Source of the DNA: Bradyrhizobium jicamae | GTDB lineage: Bacteria > Pseudomonadota > Alphaproteobacteria > Rhizobiales > Xanthobacteraceae | NCBI RefSeq assembly: GCF_018130215.1 | Contig: NZ_JAFCKQ010000024.1 | Location: forward strand, 44,084 to 108,083 | DNA: 64,000 nucleotides | Direction: 5' to 3' | In this document: positions 53,818-62,812 of the stretch, in pieces | How positions within the stretch are numbered: position 1 is the stretch's first letter | Layout of the letters: each line of letters starts with the position of its first letter | The notes under the pieces: generated by a model | The model's input: the letters and a program-made list of their open reading frames with translations, nothing else | Database searches by the model: none | Told to the model about the DNA's origin: nothing | Position numbers and translations under genes: made by a program

Positions 53818-55278
53818 ATGGCGCAGACTTCCCCCATCATCGTCTGGTTCCGCGATGACCTGCGGCTGTCGGATCATCCGGCGCTGCACGAGGCCGCAAG
53901 CAGCGGTGCTCGGGTCGTCTGCCTTTATGTGCTGGACGAGCAGAGCCGTGCCCTGAAGCCGCCAGCGGCGCGCCCCCTCGGGGGCGCGGCACGCTGGTGG
54001 CTGGCGCAATCGCTGCGCGCACTTGGCGACAGCCTCACCGCCATCGGCGGCACGCTGGTGCTGCGCAAGGGCGCGGCCGCCGACGTGGTTGCGGGACTGG
54101 CGCGCGAGGTCAACGCACGGGCCGTGTTCTGGAACGACATCGCGCAGGCGCCGCATCAGGCGGTTGCCGGCGATCTTGAAGCGGCCCTCGCAAGGGACGG
54201 CATTGCTTCGCAAATCTTCTCCGGCGATCTGCTCGTCGAACCCAGTGCGATCCGCAACAAGGAGAACCGGGGCCTGCGCGTGTTCACGCCGTTCTGGCGG
54301 CGCGTGCTGGGGCTTGGCGATCCGCCAAGGCCATTGCCGGCTCCGAAGAAGCTCAGTTCGATCGCGAGCATCCCGAGCGAATCCCTCGACGATTGGGATC
54401 TCGAGCCGACGCGGCCCGATTGGGCCGGCGGCCTGCGCGAGAGCTGGACTCCGGGAGAAGCCGCAGCGCAGGCGCGGTTGAAGACGTTTCTCGACGACAT
54501 CGGCGGCTATGCCGACGACCGCGACCGTCCCGACCGCGACGGCACCTCGCGCCTCTCGCCACATGTCCGCTTCGGCGAGATAAGCCCGCGCCAGGTCTGG
54601 CACGCCGCGCACTTCGCCGCGGCCCAGCACCCGCGCCTTGCCGGCGACATCGACAAGTTCCTGAGCGAGCTCGGCTGGCGCGAATTCTGCCGTCATCTCC
54701 TGTTCGACGTCCCGGATATGGCCGAGCGGAACTTGCAGCAGCAGTTCGACGCCTTTCCCTGGAAGCGCGATGTCCGGGCGCTGAAGGCCTGGCAGCGCGG
54801 CCATACCGGCTACCCGATCGTCGATGCCGGCATGCGCGAACTCTGGCACTCCGGCGTGATGCACAACCGGGTGCGCATGGTCGTCGCGTCGTTCCTGGTC
54901 AAGCACCTCCTGATCGACTGGCGCGCCGGCGAGCAATGGTTCTGGGATACGCTTGTCGATGCCGACGCGGGGTCCAATCCCGCCAACTGGCAATGGGTGG
55001 CGGGCTCCGGTGCCGATGCCGCGCCCTATTTCCGGGTGTTCAATCCGATCCTGCAAGGCGAGAAGTTCGACCCCGACGGTGCCTATGTCAGGCGCTGGGT
55101 GCCGGAACTGGCCCGCCTGCCCGACGACCTGATCCATCAGCCCTGGACCGCGACGCCGATCGAGCTGGCCGGCGCCGGCATCGAGCTCGGCAAGACCTAT
55201 CCGCAGCCGATCGTCGAGCACAAGCAGGGCCGCGAACGCGCGCTTGCGGCCTACGCGAAGATCCGCGGCAAGGATTAG
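53818..55278 (+). CDS. phrB: deoxyribodipyrimidine photolyase (class I)
   Basis: 486 residues. WFRDDLRLSDHPALHEAASS starts the antenna-binding Rossmann domain. The FAD-binding half shows DRPDRDGTSRLSPHVRFGEI, the TGYPIVDAGMRELWHSGVMH stretch, NRVRMVVASFLVKHLLIDW and the C-terminal DADAGSNPANWQWVAGSGAD, all typical of CPD photolyases. Repairs UV-induced pyrimidine dimers with blue light. Slightly overlaps (four bases) the convergent exporter gene. Confidence 0.95.
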   Translation: MAQTSPIIVWFRDDLRLSDHPALHEAASSGARVVCLYVLDEQSRALKPPAARPLGGAARWWLAQSLRALGDSLTAIGGTLVLRKGAAADVVAGLAREVNARAVFWNDIAQAPHQAVAGDLEAALARDGIASQIFSGDLLVEPSAIRNKENRGLRVFTPFWRRVLGLGDPPRPLPAPKKLSSIASIPSESLDDWDLEPTRPDWAGGLRESWTPGEAAAQARLKTFLDDIGGYADDRDRPDRDGTSRLSPHVRFGEISPRQVWHAAHFAAAQHPRLAGDIDKFLSELGWREFCRHLLFDVPDMAERNLQQQFDAFPWKRDVRALKAWQRGHTGYPIVDAGMRELWHSGVMHNRVRMVVASFLVKHLLIDWRAGEQWFWDTLVDADAGSNPANWQWVAGSGADAAPYFRVFNPILQGEKFDPDGAYVRRWVPELARLPDDLIHQPWTATPIELAGAGIELGKTYPQPIVEHKQGRERALAAYAKIRGKD

Positions 55279-56144
55279 CGCCGGTTGACCAGCAGCACCG
55301 CGGCCGCACAGGCTGCCATGCCCGCGATCGCCACACCGTCCAGTCGCTCGTTGAACAGCATATAGGCCATCAGCGCGGTCACCGCCGGCACCAGGTAGAA
55401 CAGGCTCGCGACCGAGGTCGCGGCATGGTGGCGGATCAGCCAGTACAGCAGCGAAATCGAGCCGATCGACAGCGCGAACACCAGCCAGGCCAGCGCCAGC
55501 ACGAACTCGCCGGTCCAGTGCACGACGTTGGTCTCGAACAGCCATGCGCCTGTCCCGAAGAAGATCGTCACCGCGATGTATTGCACGAGATTGCCGGCGC
55601 GCCAGTCGATCCGGTTGCAGTAGCGCCGCTGATAGAGCGTGCCGAGTGTGATGCTGATCAGCGAGACGCCGGAGGCGAGCCAGCCCCACCCCGCCTCGCC
55701 CGTCATCGGCCGATCGTGCAGGATCAGCACGACACCGACGAGGCCAAGCACCAGCCCACCCCATTGCAGCGGCGTGACACGCTCGCCAAGCCAGCGGTTG
55801 GCGATGGTCGAGGTCAGGATCGGTTGCAGGCCCGGGATCAGCGCCGAAAGCCCGGCGGGGATCGAATGCGCGATCGCTATCGCAGTTCCGCCGAGATAGA
55901 AGCCGTGCACCAGGATGCCGGCAACCGCGCTGTGCATCACGCCGATCCTGTCGGGCCATTTCGGCCGCGCGGCCGCAGCGATGACCGCCATCACCACGAC
56001 CACGAACGCCATCCGGATCGCCAGATAGGTCAGCGGCTCGGCATTGTTGATGACGTATTTGGTGCCGATGAATCCCGTGCTCCACAGCACGACAAAGATC
56101 GCAGGCGCCAGACGAGCGGCACTTTCCTCGAGACTCTTGTTCAT
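55275..56144 (-). CDS. EamA/DMT-family transporter
   Basis: 289 residues with ten membrane helices in two EamA repeats. Examples: LAPAIFVVLWSTGFIGTKYV (N-repeat start), HGFYLGGTAIAIAHSIPAGL, VTPLQWGGLVLGLVGVVLIL and the second-repeat end AVTALMAYMLFNERLDGVAI. Members export metabolites or amino acids; substrate unknown. Ends four bases inside the phrB coding end on the other strand. Confidence 0.9.
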   Translation of the reverse strand: MNKSLEESAARLAPAIFVVLWSTGFIGTKYVINNAEPLTYLAIRMAFVVVVMAVIAAAARPKWPDRIGVMHSAVAGILVHGFYLGGTAIAIAHSIPAGLSALIPGLQPILTSTIANRWLGERVTPLQWGGLVLGLVGVVLILHDRPMTGEAGWGWLASGVSLISITLGTLYQRRYCNRIDWRAGNLVQYIAVTIFFGTGAWLFETNVVHWTGEFVLALAWLVFALSIGSISLLYWLIRHHAATSVASLFYLVPAVTALMAYMLFNERLDGVAIAGMAACAAAVLLVNRR

Positions 56145-56241
56145 TTGGGGCTGTCATTGCCTGAAGACGGCGCGATGGGCAATCGCGATTTTCTGCGGAC
56201 TTGCCGCGCCTTGTTCGGTTTCATCACCCGCGCAGGCGGTT

Positions 56242-56317
56242 GATCCAGTATTGCAGAGGCGGCTGTGCTTGAGCCGAGCGGCCGCGGCGTACTGGATCGC
56301 CCGGTCGAGCCGGGCGA
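56242..56317. repeat. REP-type palindromes next to the exporter gene
   Basis: TCGCCCGG (56297-56304) and CCGGGCGA (56310-56317) form a perfect 8-bp hairpin around TCGAG. An outer pair GATCCAGTA (56242-56250) / TACTGGATC (56290-56298) encloses the region before it. This is the GCCCGGTCGAGCCGGGC type of repeat common in Bradyrhizobium. It directly borders the second copy of the long structured repeat. Confidence 0.75.
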
Positions 56318-56332
56318 TGACAGCTGCGGTGA

Positions 56333-56820
56333 GGACGTAGCTCTGCATTCTCGCGACATGAATCGTCCGAGTCTTGCATCTCGTTTCACCCTCTTCTCTC
56401 GGAGGGCGCAGGGAAAGCCGGGTGCCGATCGCACCCATGGGCCCCGTGCAGTGTAGAAAGCACGGGGGTAGGACCACAGGTGTAACCGGGAACAACCCGG
56501 CTTTCCCTGCGCGATGGGTTACGGCTTATACGTGCTCTCCCCGGTGAGACTGGGCTTTTTTGTCACCGTCCATCGCAAAGATGCTTTCGCACGCTTCACG
56601 AGGAGACACCTGCCACTAGGGCGTCAGGCCTGCACGATTTCGCCGTCCGCTACATGCGCTCTCGTCAGTCACGCATGCAGCGTCCACCGCATCCCACCAC
56701 AACGTTCGTGACGATCGCGAGCGCCCCTCGAGCGGGTGAGACGGGAACTCTATACACTGATTTGCCGTTACGATAAACCGAAATATTTTTCGTTTCGGGG
56801 CTTGCGCCGTCGGGCAAATC
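56333..56820 (-). repeat. ~480-bp structured dispersed repeat, copy B (inverted)
   Basis: Reverse complement of 21560-22042 along its whole length, with scattered substitutions and short indels. The 18-base arms are intact at 56406-56423 and 56495-56512. The inner hairpin is CCCCGTGC (56442-56449) / GCACGGGG (56460-56467), where copy A has CCCGGTGC/GCACCGGG: one pair changed from G-C to C-G on both sides. The end beside the next gene has an extra perfect palindrome, GCAAATCA-A-TGATTTGC, at 56814-56830. Nothing in it looks coding. Confidence 0.85.
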
Positions 56821-56926
56821 AATGATTTGCATTTCGCGTCGTCCGGCCGCGACGAGGTTGAAAACGGCGCCGTGACGATTATTGTCGCGGGCGTCGACGG
56901 CCGATACGCCGGCAAGAAGAGGAAAA

Positions 56927-57754
56927 ATGGACCAAGTGACATTGGTCGTGGTTCGCGCGATCGAGAGTGGCGCAACGACGACGAAGAAGATTGTCGACGC
57001 GACAGGACTGTCCCGGCTCAAGGTCGAACGCGCGTTGGGCACGCTCGAGAAGCAGAATCTGGCGTTTCGCGAAAGCCAGGGATCATGGGCGCTCGGCGTC
57101 CCGGTCATGCCCACGGTCCGTCAGTGCGGCTCATGCACGCTCTGCTGCAAGGTGCTTGAAATCACCGACCTCAAGAAACCGGTGAACACCGCATGCAGCC
57201 ACATCATGGCCGGCGGCGGATGCAACATTTACAGCGAGCGCCCGCGCCAGTGCCGGACCTTCAGCTGCGCCTGGCTCCAGGGCCATCTCGATGACGACTG
57301 GTTTCCCGCGACCTCGGGCATGGTGCCGCATTTCAGCCTCGATGCACTGAACATCCAGGTCGACCTCGATTGTCGCGACCGCTGGCGCGAAGAGCCGTAT
57401 TTCAGCAAATTGTGCGAACTGTCGCTCAATGGCCTCCTGGCAAGCAGCAAGCGCAACTATGCCACGCTCGTGATCGTCGGCTCCGACAAGTATCTCCTGC
57501 TCGGGCGAACCATCGTGCCTGATCCGACGCTGTTCGGCACAGCGTTCGTGCCCAACGGGCGCGAAACCTTCCACTACTGGAAGGCCACATCGCTGGAGCA
57601 TCTGCAGCGGTTGAACGAACGCGTCATGGAGATTCACCGCATCCAGCAGGAGTTCGGCCATTGCGCGATTCCTCTCGACGATGATCCTCGTCCGCCATAC
57701 CGGCCTGCCCTGCTCGAACTGTCCAGGCAGCACGGCGGTGCGCCCACGCAATAG
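56927..57754 (+). CDS. helix-turn-helix plus YkgJ-type Cys-cluster protein
   Basis: 275 residues from ATG 56927 (AAGAGGAAAA directly upstream). Residues 1-60 look like a winged helix: VRAIESGATTTKKIVDATGL then SRLKVERALGTLEKQNLAFR. From about 75 comes the YkgJ/UPF0153 metal-binding pattern: VRQCGSCTLCCKVLEI, HIMAGGGCNIYSERPRQCRT and FSCAWLQG, a set of eight cysteines expected to hold Zn or an Fe-S cluster. The last ~140 residues are not assigned. A DNA-binding domain joined to a redox-type cluster suggests a regulator, but this is inference. Its promoter region borders repeat copy B. Confidence 0.78.
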   Translation: MDQVTLVVVRAIESGATTTKKIVDATGLSRLKVERALGTLEKQNLAFRESQGSWALGVPVMPTVRQCGSCTLCCKVLEITDLKKPVNTACSHIMAGGGCNIYSERPRQCRTFSCAWLQGHLDDDWFPATSGMVPHFSLDALNIQVDLDCRDRWREEPYFSKLCELSLNGLLASSKRNYATLVIVGSDKYLLLGRTIVPDPTLFGTAFVPNGRETFHYWKATSLEHLQRLNERVMEIHRIQQEFGHCAIPLDDDPRPPYRPALLELSRQHGGAPTQ

Positions 57755-57817
57755 AGCCGGCGCACTACCCAAGGCGCGATCGAGAACAGGCCGGGTTGTC
57801 GTCGCGCTTCAGCTTCT

Positions 57818-57873
57818 TGCTTTGACACGCTTTTTTCGCGCGGACCGGTATCACCTTCGCTTGAAAACGCTCC
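57818..57873 (-). repeat. GGTTCGCG-type palindromic repeat, copy 3
   Basis: In reverse complement: GGAGCGTTTTCAAGCGAAGG then TGATACCGGTCCGCGCGAAA and AAAGCGTGTCAAAG, matching the repeats at 40915 and 41348. It fills most of the 186-base gap between the Cys-cluster protein and the following small gene. Confidence 0.65.
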
Positions 57874-57940
57874 AGGAACAGTCGCCTTGCGCAGGCGTTC
57901 TCGATTGGTCAGGTGCGACGCCGCGCCGCTGAGGACCGTC

Positions 57941-58165
57941 ATGCCCTTTGCACTGTTCGACCGTGACAAGCAGATCGACCAGGCCTTTCCGACCGAAAGC
58001 GAAGCCTGGGAGCACGCGCTGGTCTGCGGCCTCGTGCTCGATGTACCAATCGCGGATGAAGCACCCGGCGAGGCGCTGCCGACCGGCTATCACATGAAAC
58101 AGGTTTCCGGCGAAGACCTGTTCGATGCGGCGCCCGAATGGAAGCTGCCGAAACAGATTTCGTGA
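57941..58165 (+). CDS. small hypothetical protein
   Basis: 74 residues from ATG 57941 with GAGGA upstream. MPFALFDRDKQIDQAFPTES, then EAWEHALVCGLVLDVPIADE and GEDLFDAAPEWKLPKQIS. No membrane or signal segment; acidic. First of three closely spaced small genes. No family recognised. Confidence 0.65.
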   Translation: MPFALFDRDKQIDQAFPTESEAWEHALVCGLVLDVPIADEAPGEALPTGYHMKQVSGEDLFDAAPEWKLPKQIS

Positions 58166-58215
58166 CGGCACGTCAGAGTGCACGTGACGCGCCGGCCAAT
58201 GACAGGAATGACGGC

Positions 58216-58446
58216 ATGTTCGAAACCGGCAAAATTGTTCGCGTCCGTTGTGTCGACAATACGCTGCAGCGGGACATCCTCTCGGTGGGGGCCATCTACG
58301 AGGTGACCGGAGAACGAGACGATTACTATGAGCTGAGCGGATTGGGCCGCTTCAGCCGGTCGAGGTTTGAGATCGTCGATCAGCAAGACGCCGCCAATGA
58401 TGCCGCCAATGATGACGTGGCCCGACGGATGTCACGATCGGGATAG
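58216..58446 (+). CDS. small hypothetical protein, possible SH3-like barrel
   Basis: 76 residues from ATG 58216 (AGGAATG upstream). MFETGKIVRVRCVDNTLQRD then LSVGAIYEVTGERDDYYELS and GRFSRSRFEIVDQQ is a beta-rich pattern like small SH3-type barrels. It begins 50 bases after the preceding gene and ends 13 bases before the next one. Confidence 0.6.
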   Translation: MFETGKIVRVRCVDNTLQRDILSVGAIYEVTGERDDYYELSGLGRFSRSRFEIVDQQDAANDAANDDVARRMSRSG

Positions 58447-58459
58447 ACAGGAGATCGCA

Positions 58460-58762
58460 ATGCCCAGAGGCGACAAGTCCGCCTATACCGACAAGCAGAA
58501 GCGGCAGGCCGAGCACATCGAGGAGGGCTACGAGCAACGCGGCGTCGGCGAGCGCGAGGCTGAGCGCCGCGCCTGGGCCACCGTCAACAAGGAAACGCAC
58601 GGCGGCAAGAAAAGCGGCTCGGGGCGCGGCAAGACCGAGAATCACGCGCCGTCGCGCAAGGGCGGCAAACTCGGCGGCAAGGCAGCCGCAAGCCGCCCCG
58701 CGGCAGCGCGATCGCGCTCGGCGAAGAAGGCAGCCCGCACCCGCAAACGCCGCGCGGCGTGA
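58460..58762 (+). CDS. basic small protein, often annotated as plasmid-stabilisation-like
   Basis: 100 residues from ATG 58460 behind AGGAGA. The first half, DKSAYTDKQKRQAEHIEEGY then ERGVGEREAERRAWATVNKE-like sequence, is a conserved helical block; the second half is Gly/Lys/Arg rich (KSGSGRGKTE to RKRRAA), able to bind nucleic acid. The plasmid-stabilisation label is inherited naming, not evidence of function. Third gene of the small cluster. Confidence 0.7.
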   Translation: MPRGDKSAYTDKQKRQAEHIEEGYEQRGVGEREAERRAWATVNKETHGGKKSGSGRGKTENHAPSRKGGKLGGKAAASRPAAARSRSAKKAARTRKRRAA

Positions 58763-58823
58763 CCTGATCCGGCCAAACGCGCAGGGTTGGTGCGCAGGGT
58801 CGCCGTCAAATCTCTCCGACACT

Positions 58824-58860
58824 CGTCGTGCCCGGGCTTGTCCCGGGTGTCCGCGTGCCG
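58824..58860. repeat. CCCGGGCTTGTCCCGGG palindromic repeat
   Basis: CCCGGG (58831-58836) and CCCGGG (58842-58847) with CTTGT between form a perfect hairpin inside TCGTGCCCGGGCTTGTCCCG. The same motif family is widespread in Bradyrhizobium intergenic DNA. It separates the small gene cluster from the antiporter gene. Confidence 0.65.
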
Positions 58861-58983
58861 AAACCCGCATGCGCAAGGGCCTCTCCGGTTCCGGTGGATC
58901 GCCTCGGGAACCTGCGCGTTGATCTGACAGACGAAACGCGCAGGGCCGATCGCCTGCGGGCAAAAGCGGGAATTGGAGTTCCG

Positions 58984-61251
58984 ATGGTCATCCGCTGGGC
59001 GCGGCTTCAGCCGACGATCTGGACGGCCGTGATCACCCTGATCGCATGCCTGACCGTGGCCCACGCAGAGGGCCGCGACGCCGCCAAGCCTTCCGAATTC
59101 GTCCTGCTCGCCCAGATCGTGCTGCTGATCGCAGTCGGGCGCGGCCTGGGCGAGCTGATGCAGCGCATCGGGCAGCCCTCCGTCATCGGTGAGCTCCTCG
59201 GTGGCCTCCTGCTCGGCCCATCCCTGTTCGGCTGGCTCTGGCCTTCGGCGCAAGGCGTGATCTTTCCGTCGTCGGGCGAGCAGAAGGCACTGCTCGACGG
59301 CATCGCGCAATTCGGCATCCTGCTGCTGTTGCTGCTGACCGGAATGGAGACCGACCTCAAGCTGGTGCGCAAGGTCGGCCGTGCCGCCGTGACGATCTCG
59401 ATCGCAGGCATTGCAGTGCCGTTCGTTTGCGGCTTTGCACTCGGCGAATTCCTGCCGCAAGACCTGCTGCCGCATCCCGAGGCGCGGCTGATCGCTTCGC
59501 TCTTTCTCGGCACTGCGTTGTCGATCTCGTCGGTCAAGATCGTCGCCGTCGTGGTGCGCGAGATGAACTTCATGCGGCGCAACGTCGGCCAGATCATCGT
59601 CGCCTCCGCGATCCTCGACGACACGATCGGCTGGATCATCATTGCCATGATCTTCAGCCTCGCCTCGCACGGCAGGCTCGACCTGGCGTCCGTCGCGCAG
59701 GCGCTGTTCGGCACCCTCGCCTTCCTTGCGGTCAGCTTCACGATCGGCAGGCGGCTGGTGTTCCGGCTGATCCGCTGGGCCAACGACGCTCTGGTGAGCT
59801 CGGCCGCCGTCATCACCGTGATCCTGCTGCTTATGAGCGTGATGGCGATGATCACGCATCTGATCGGCGTCAACACCGTACTCGGCGCCTTCGTCGCCGG
59901 CATGCTGGTCGGGGAATCCCCGATCCTCACCCGGCAGATCGACGAGCGGCTGCGCGGGCTGATCTCGAGCCTGTTCATGCCGGTGTTCTTCGGTCTCGCC
60001 GGGCTGAGCGCCGATCTGACCGTGCTGAAGGACCCTTCGCTGCTACGGCTGACCGCGGCGCTGGTGCTGATCGCAAGCGTCGGCAAGTTCGGGGGCGCGT
60101 TCGTCGGCGGTGCGCTCGGCGGGCTGAGCCGACGGGAATCCTACGCGCTCGCCAGCGGCATGAATGCGCGCGGCTCGACCGAGGTGATCATCGCGACGAT
60201 CGGACTGTCGATGGGCGTGCTCAGCCAGACCATGTTCTCGATGATCGTGACCATGGCGATCCTGACCACGATGGCGATGCCGCCGATGCTGCGCGCGGCG
60301 CTGGCGCGGCTGCCGCTTGGCGAGGAAGAAAAGGAACGGCTGGCGCGCGAGGAGTTCGAGGAGCGTGGCTTCGTCGCCAATCTCGAACGCCTGCTGCTGG
60401 CCGTCGACGAGAGCGCCAACGCGATATTCGCGGCGCATCTCGCGGGCCTTCTCGCCGGCGGTCGTGGCCTTCCGATCACCGTGCTGCATGTCGGTGCGCG
60501 CGCCCGGCTGCAGGAGAAGAAGCGCGCATCGGCGGAGAGTCACGAGGCCGCGATCATCAGCGCGGCGAGGACCAGTGCGGAGGTGGAGCCCGACGGCGGC
60601 GGCCGGGTCGAGGTCCTCAGCCGGGCGCAGGAGAAGACCGCCGAGGAGGCGATCGCCGAGGAGGCCAAGAAAGGTTTCGATCTGCTCGTCGTCGGGATGG
60701 ACAAGGTTGCCGGCGGCGACGGCGGCTTCGACAGGCAGATCGACGACCTGACCTCAGGCTTCGACGGCCCTCTTGCGATCGTTGCCGCCAAGGGCATTCA
60801 CCGCAAGGAGCCGACCGCCAGGGCGCGAAAAATCCTCGTTCCGGTGTCCGGCAGCAACGTCTCGCGGCGCGGCGCCGAGGTTGCGATCGCGCTGGCCCGG
60901 CTCAGCCCCGAGCCGCTCCAGGTCGTGTACGTCTCGACCACGCGCGACCGGGGCGCGCGCCGCAGCAGCGCGAGCATGTCGCTGGCGCGGGAAGAAGCTA
61001 TCCTGAAGGACATGGCGGCCAACGCCGCGCGCTATGACGTGCATGTCGGCACGACGTTGCGCGCCAATACCGCGCCGGAGGTGGCGATCCTGCAGGAGAT
61101 CTCGGCAAGCGGCGCCGATCTCGTCGTCGTCGGGGTCGACCGCATCCGGGGCGACAGCCTGAATTTCGGCAGCGTCGCCGCCGCCGTGCTCGGCAAGTCC
61201 ACGGCCTCGGTCCTGCTGGTCTCGGATGGTGAGGTCAGGCCGAAGACCTGA
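58984..61251 (+). CDS. KefB-like cation:proton antiporter with tandem Usp domains
   Basis: 755 residues from ATG 58984 (GGAG upstream); the frame extends back across the palindromic repeat. N-terminal helix, then an Na+/H+ exchanger domain of about 12 helices (residues 35-420; GQPSVIGELLGGLLLGPSLF, GMETDLKLV, ASAILDDTIGWIIIAM, GAFVAGMLVGES). Two universal-stress-like domains follow: residues about 455-605 and 610-750 (GVDRIRGDSLNFGSVAAAVL at the end). The usual RCK/TrkA-N domain is absent, so nucleotide sensing through Usp is inferred. Confidence 0.9.
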   Translation: MVIRWARLQPTIWTAVITLIACLTVAHAEGRDAAKPSEFVLLAQIVLLIAVGRGLGELMQRIGQPSVIGELLGGLLLGPSLFGWLWPSAQGVIFPSSGEQKALLDGIAQFGILLLLLLTGMETDLKLVRKVGRAAVTISIAGIAVPFVCGFALGEFLPQDLLPHPEARLIASLFLGTALSISSVKIVAVVVREMNFMRRNVGQIIVASAILDDTIGWIIIAMIFSLASHGRLDLASVAQALFGTLAFLAVSFTIGRRLVFRLIRWANDALVSSAAVITVILLLMSVMAMITHLIGVNTVLGAFVAGMLVGESPILTRQIDERLRGLISSLFMPVFFGLAGLSADLTVLKDPSLLRLTAALVLIASVGKFGGAFVGGALGGLSRRESYALASGMNARGSTEVIIATIGLSMGVLSQTMFSMIVTMAILTTMAMPPMLRAALARLPLGEEEKERLAREEFEERGFVANLERLLLAVDESANAIFAAHLAGLLAGGRGLPITVLHVGARARLQEKKRASAESHEAAIISAARTSAEVEPDGGGRVEVLSRAQEKTAEEAIAEEAKKGFDLLVVGMDKVAGGDGGFDRQIDDLTSGFDGPLAIVAAKGIHRKEPTARARKILVPVSGSNVSRRGAEVAIALARLSPEPLQVVYVSTTRDRGARRSSASMSLAREEAILKDMAANAARYDVHVGTTLRANTAPEVAILQEISASGADLVVVGVDRIRGDSLNFGSVAAAVLGKSTASVLLVSDGEVRPKT

Positions 61252-61553
61252 CGCTGTCCGCGCAAGGGGTGAACATCGGAAGAGGCCGGGCTTGAAACGC
61301 CGTCACTCGTATCGCGGCAGCACGTTCACAGGGATGCAACGTTGGATGCTCGGGATGCTTGGCCGCTATCAAAGTCAGCAGGATTGACCCATCGTATCGG
61401 CGCGTAACGCGCATCGGGCACGCCGATGACATTAGGAAACGCCCGATCACATCGACATTGCCTGACATCAGGTGTTCAATGCCGGACAAGGGACCCGGAA
61501 GAGATCCTTCGAAGCCATACGACACATACTTTATTTCATTTGGGAGAAACGAG
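61252..61553. other. spacer without recognisable gene
   Basis: 302 bases between the antiporter and the binding-protein gene. Frames in it lack codon bias and no REP element is seen. It probably contains the promoter of the binding-protein gene; no clear boxes stand out. Confidence 0.4.
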
Positions 61554-62780
61554 ATGCTTTTCGTCGCTCGACGGCTGGCCGCGTTTTCGACCGCCATTGC
61601 TTTACTCGCTGCCTTCGAAACCTCTGCGCTTGCGCAAAAGACATACGACACCGGCGCGACCGATACCGAGATCAGAATCGGCAACATCGTGCCCTACAGC
61701 GGCCCCGCATCGGCCTGGGGCACGATCGGAAGGACCGAAGCCGCCTATTTCAAGAGGCTCAACGCCGAGGGCGGCGTCAACGGACGCAAGATCAACTTCA
61801 TCAGCTATGACGACGGCTACAGTCCGGCCAAAACCGTCGAGCAGGCGCGCAAACTGGTCGAGAGCGACGAGGTCCTGCTGATCTTCAGCGCGCTCGGCAC
61901 ACCGACGAACTCCGCGATCCACAAATACATGAACAGCAAGAAGGTGCCGCAACTGTTCGTCGCGAGCGGCGCCACCAAATGGGATGATCCGACCGAATTC
62001 CCGTGGACGATGGGCTGGATCCCGAGCTACCAGAGCGAAGGCCAGATCTACGCGAAATACATCCTGAAGAGCATTCCGAATGCCAGGATTGCGGTGCTCT
62101 ATCAGAACGACGATCTGGGGAAGGACTATCTCAAGGGCCTGAGGGACGGCCTCGGCGACATGGCGAAGTCGATGATCGTCATCGAGGAGAGCTATGAGGT
62201 CGCCGATCCCACCGTCGACGCCCACATCGTCAAGATGAAGTCACTCAACGCCAACGTCTTCGTCGACATCACCGGACCCAAATTCGCCGCGCAGGCCATC
62301 CGGAAAGCGGCCGAAATCGGCTGGAAGCCCGTGCACATGCTCGCGAGCGTCAGCGCCTCCACCGGCGCCGTTCTCCAGCCGGCGGGCCTTGAAAACTCAC
62401 GGGGTGTGATTTCAGTCGCCTACATGATGGACGCGCTGGATCCGCAGTGGAAGGACAATCCCGAAATGAAGGCGTTCGACACGTTTCTTGCGCGAGATTT
62501 CCCGGAAGGCAATCGCGCCGACAGCATGATTGCGAATGGCTACACGCTCGCCAAGGCGCTGGTTCAGGTACTCAAGCAGTGCGGCGACGATCTCACGCGC
62601 GAGAACGTAATGCGGCAGGCCGCAAATCTGAAGGACCTCAAGGTCGGGATGTTGCTGCCCGGCATCACCGTGAGCACCAGCCCATCCGATTTTGCGCCGG
62701 TGAAGCAGATGCAACTGAGAAGGTTCGACGGCGCAAGGTGGGAGTTGTTTGGACCCGTCATCAGCGGCGCAAGGAGTTGA
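61554..62780 (+). CDS. ABC-type branched-chain amino acid/amide binding protein
   Basis: 408 residues from ATG 61554 (GGGAGAAACGAG directly before); the frame reaches 61359 but lacks a signal there. Sec signal FSTAIALLAAFETSALAQ. LivJ-type periplasmic binding protein type I: IRIGNIVPYSGPASAWGTIG, NGRKINFISYDDGYSPAKTV, ARIAVLYQNDDLGKDYLKGL. The ligand could be an amino acid, amide or aromatic acid. No permease or ATPase gene is adjacent, so it is an orphan component. Confidence 0.9.
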   Translation: MLFVARRLAAFSTAIALLAAFETSALAQKTYDTGATDTEIRIGNIVPYSGPASAWGTIGRTEAAYFKRLNAEGGVNGRKINFISYDDGYSPAKTVEQARKLVESDEVLLIFSALGTPTNSAIHKYMNSKKVPQLFVASGATKWDDPTEFPWTMGWIPSYQSEGQIYAKYILKSIPNARIAVLYQNDDLGKDYLKGLRDGLGDMAKSMIVIEESYEVADPTVDAHIVKMKSLNANVFVDITGPKFAAQAIRKAAEIGWKPVHMLASVSASTGAVLQPAGLENSRGVISVAYMMDALDPQWKDNPEMKAFDTFLARDFPEGNRADSMIANGYTLAKALVQVLKQCGDDLTRENVMRQAANLKDLKVGMLLPGITVSTSPSDFAPVKQMQLRRFDGARWELFGPVISGARS

Positions 62781-62812
62781 GGCCCGGGACCGAAGACCTG
62801 AGACCGAAGACC

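Noticed and set aside
53719..56157. Chemoreceptor frame remains open upstream, suggesting a giant 1391-residue protein
   Set aside because: The upstream part is antisense to the photolyase gene and out of frame with the exporter. The chemoreceptor has its own start and TM1 at 53718.
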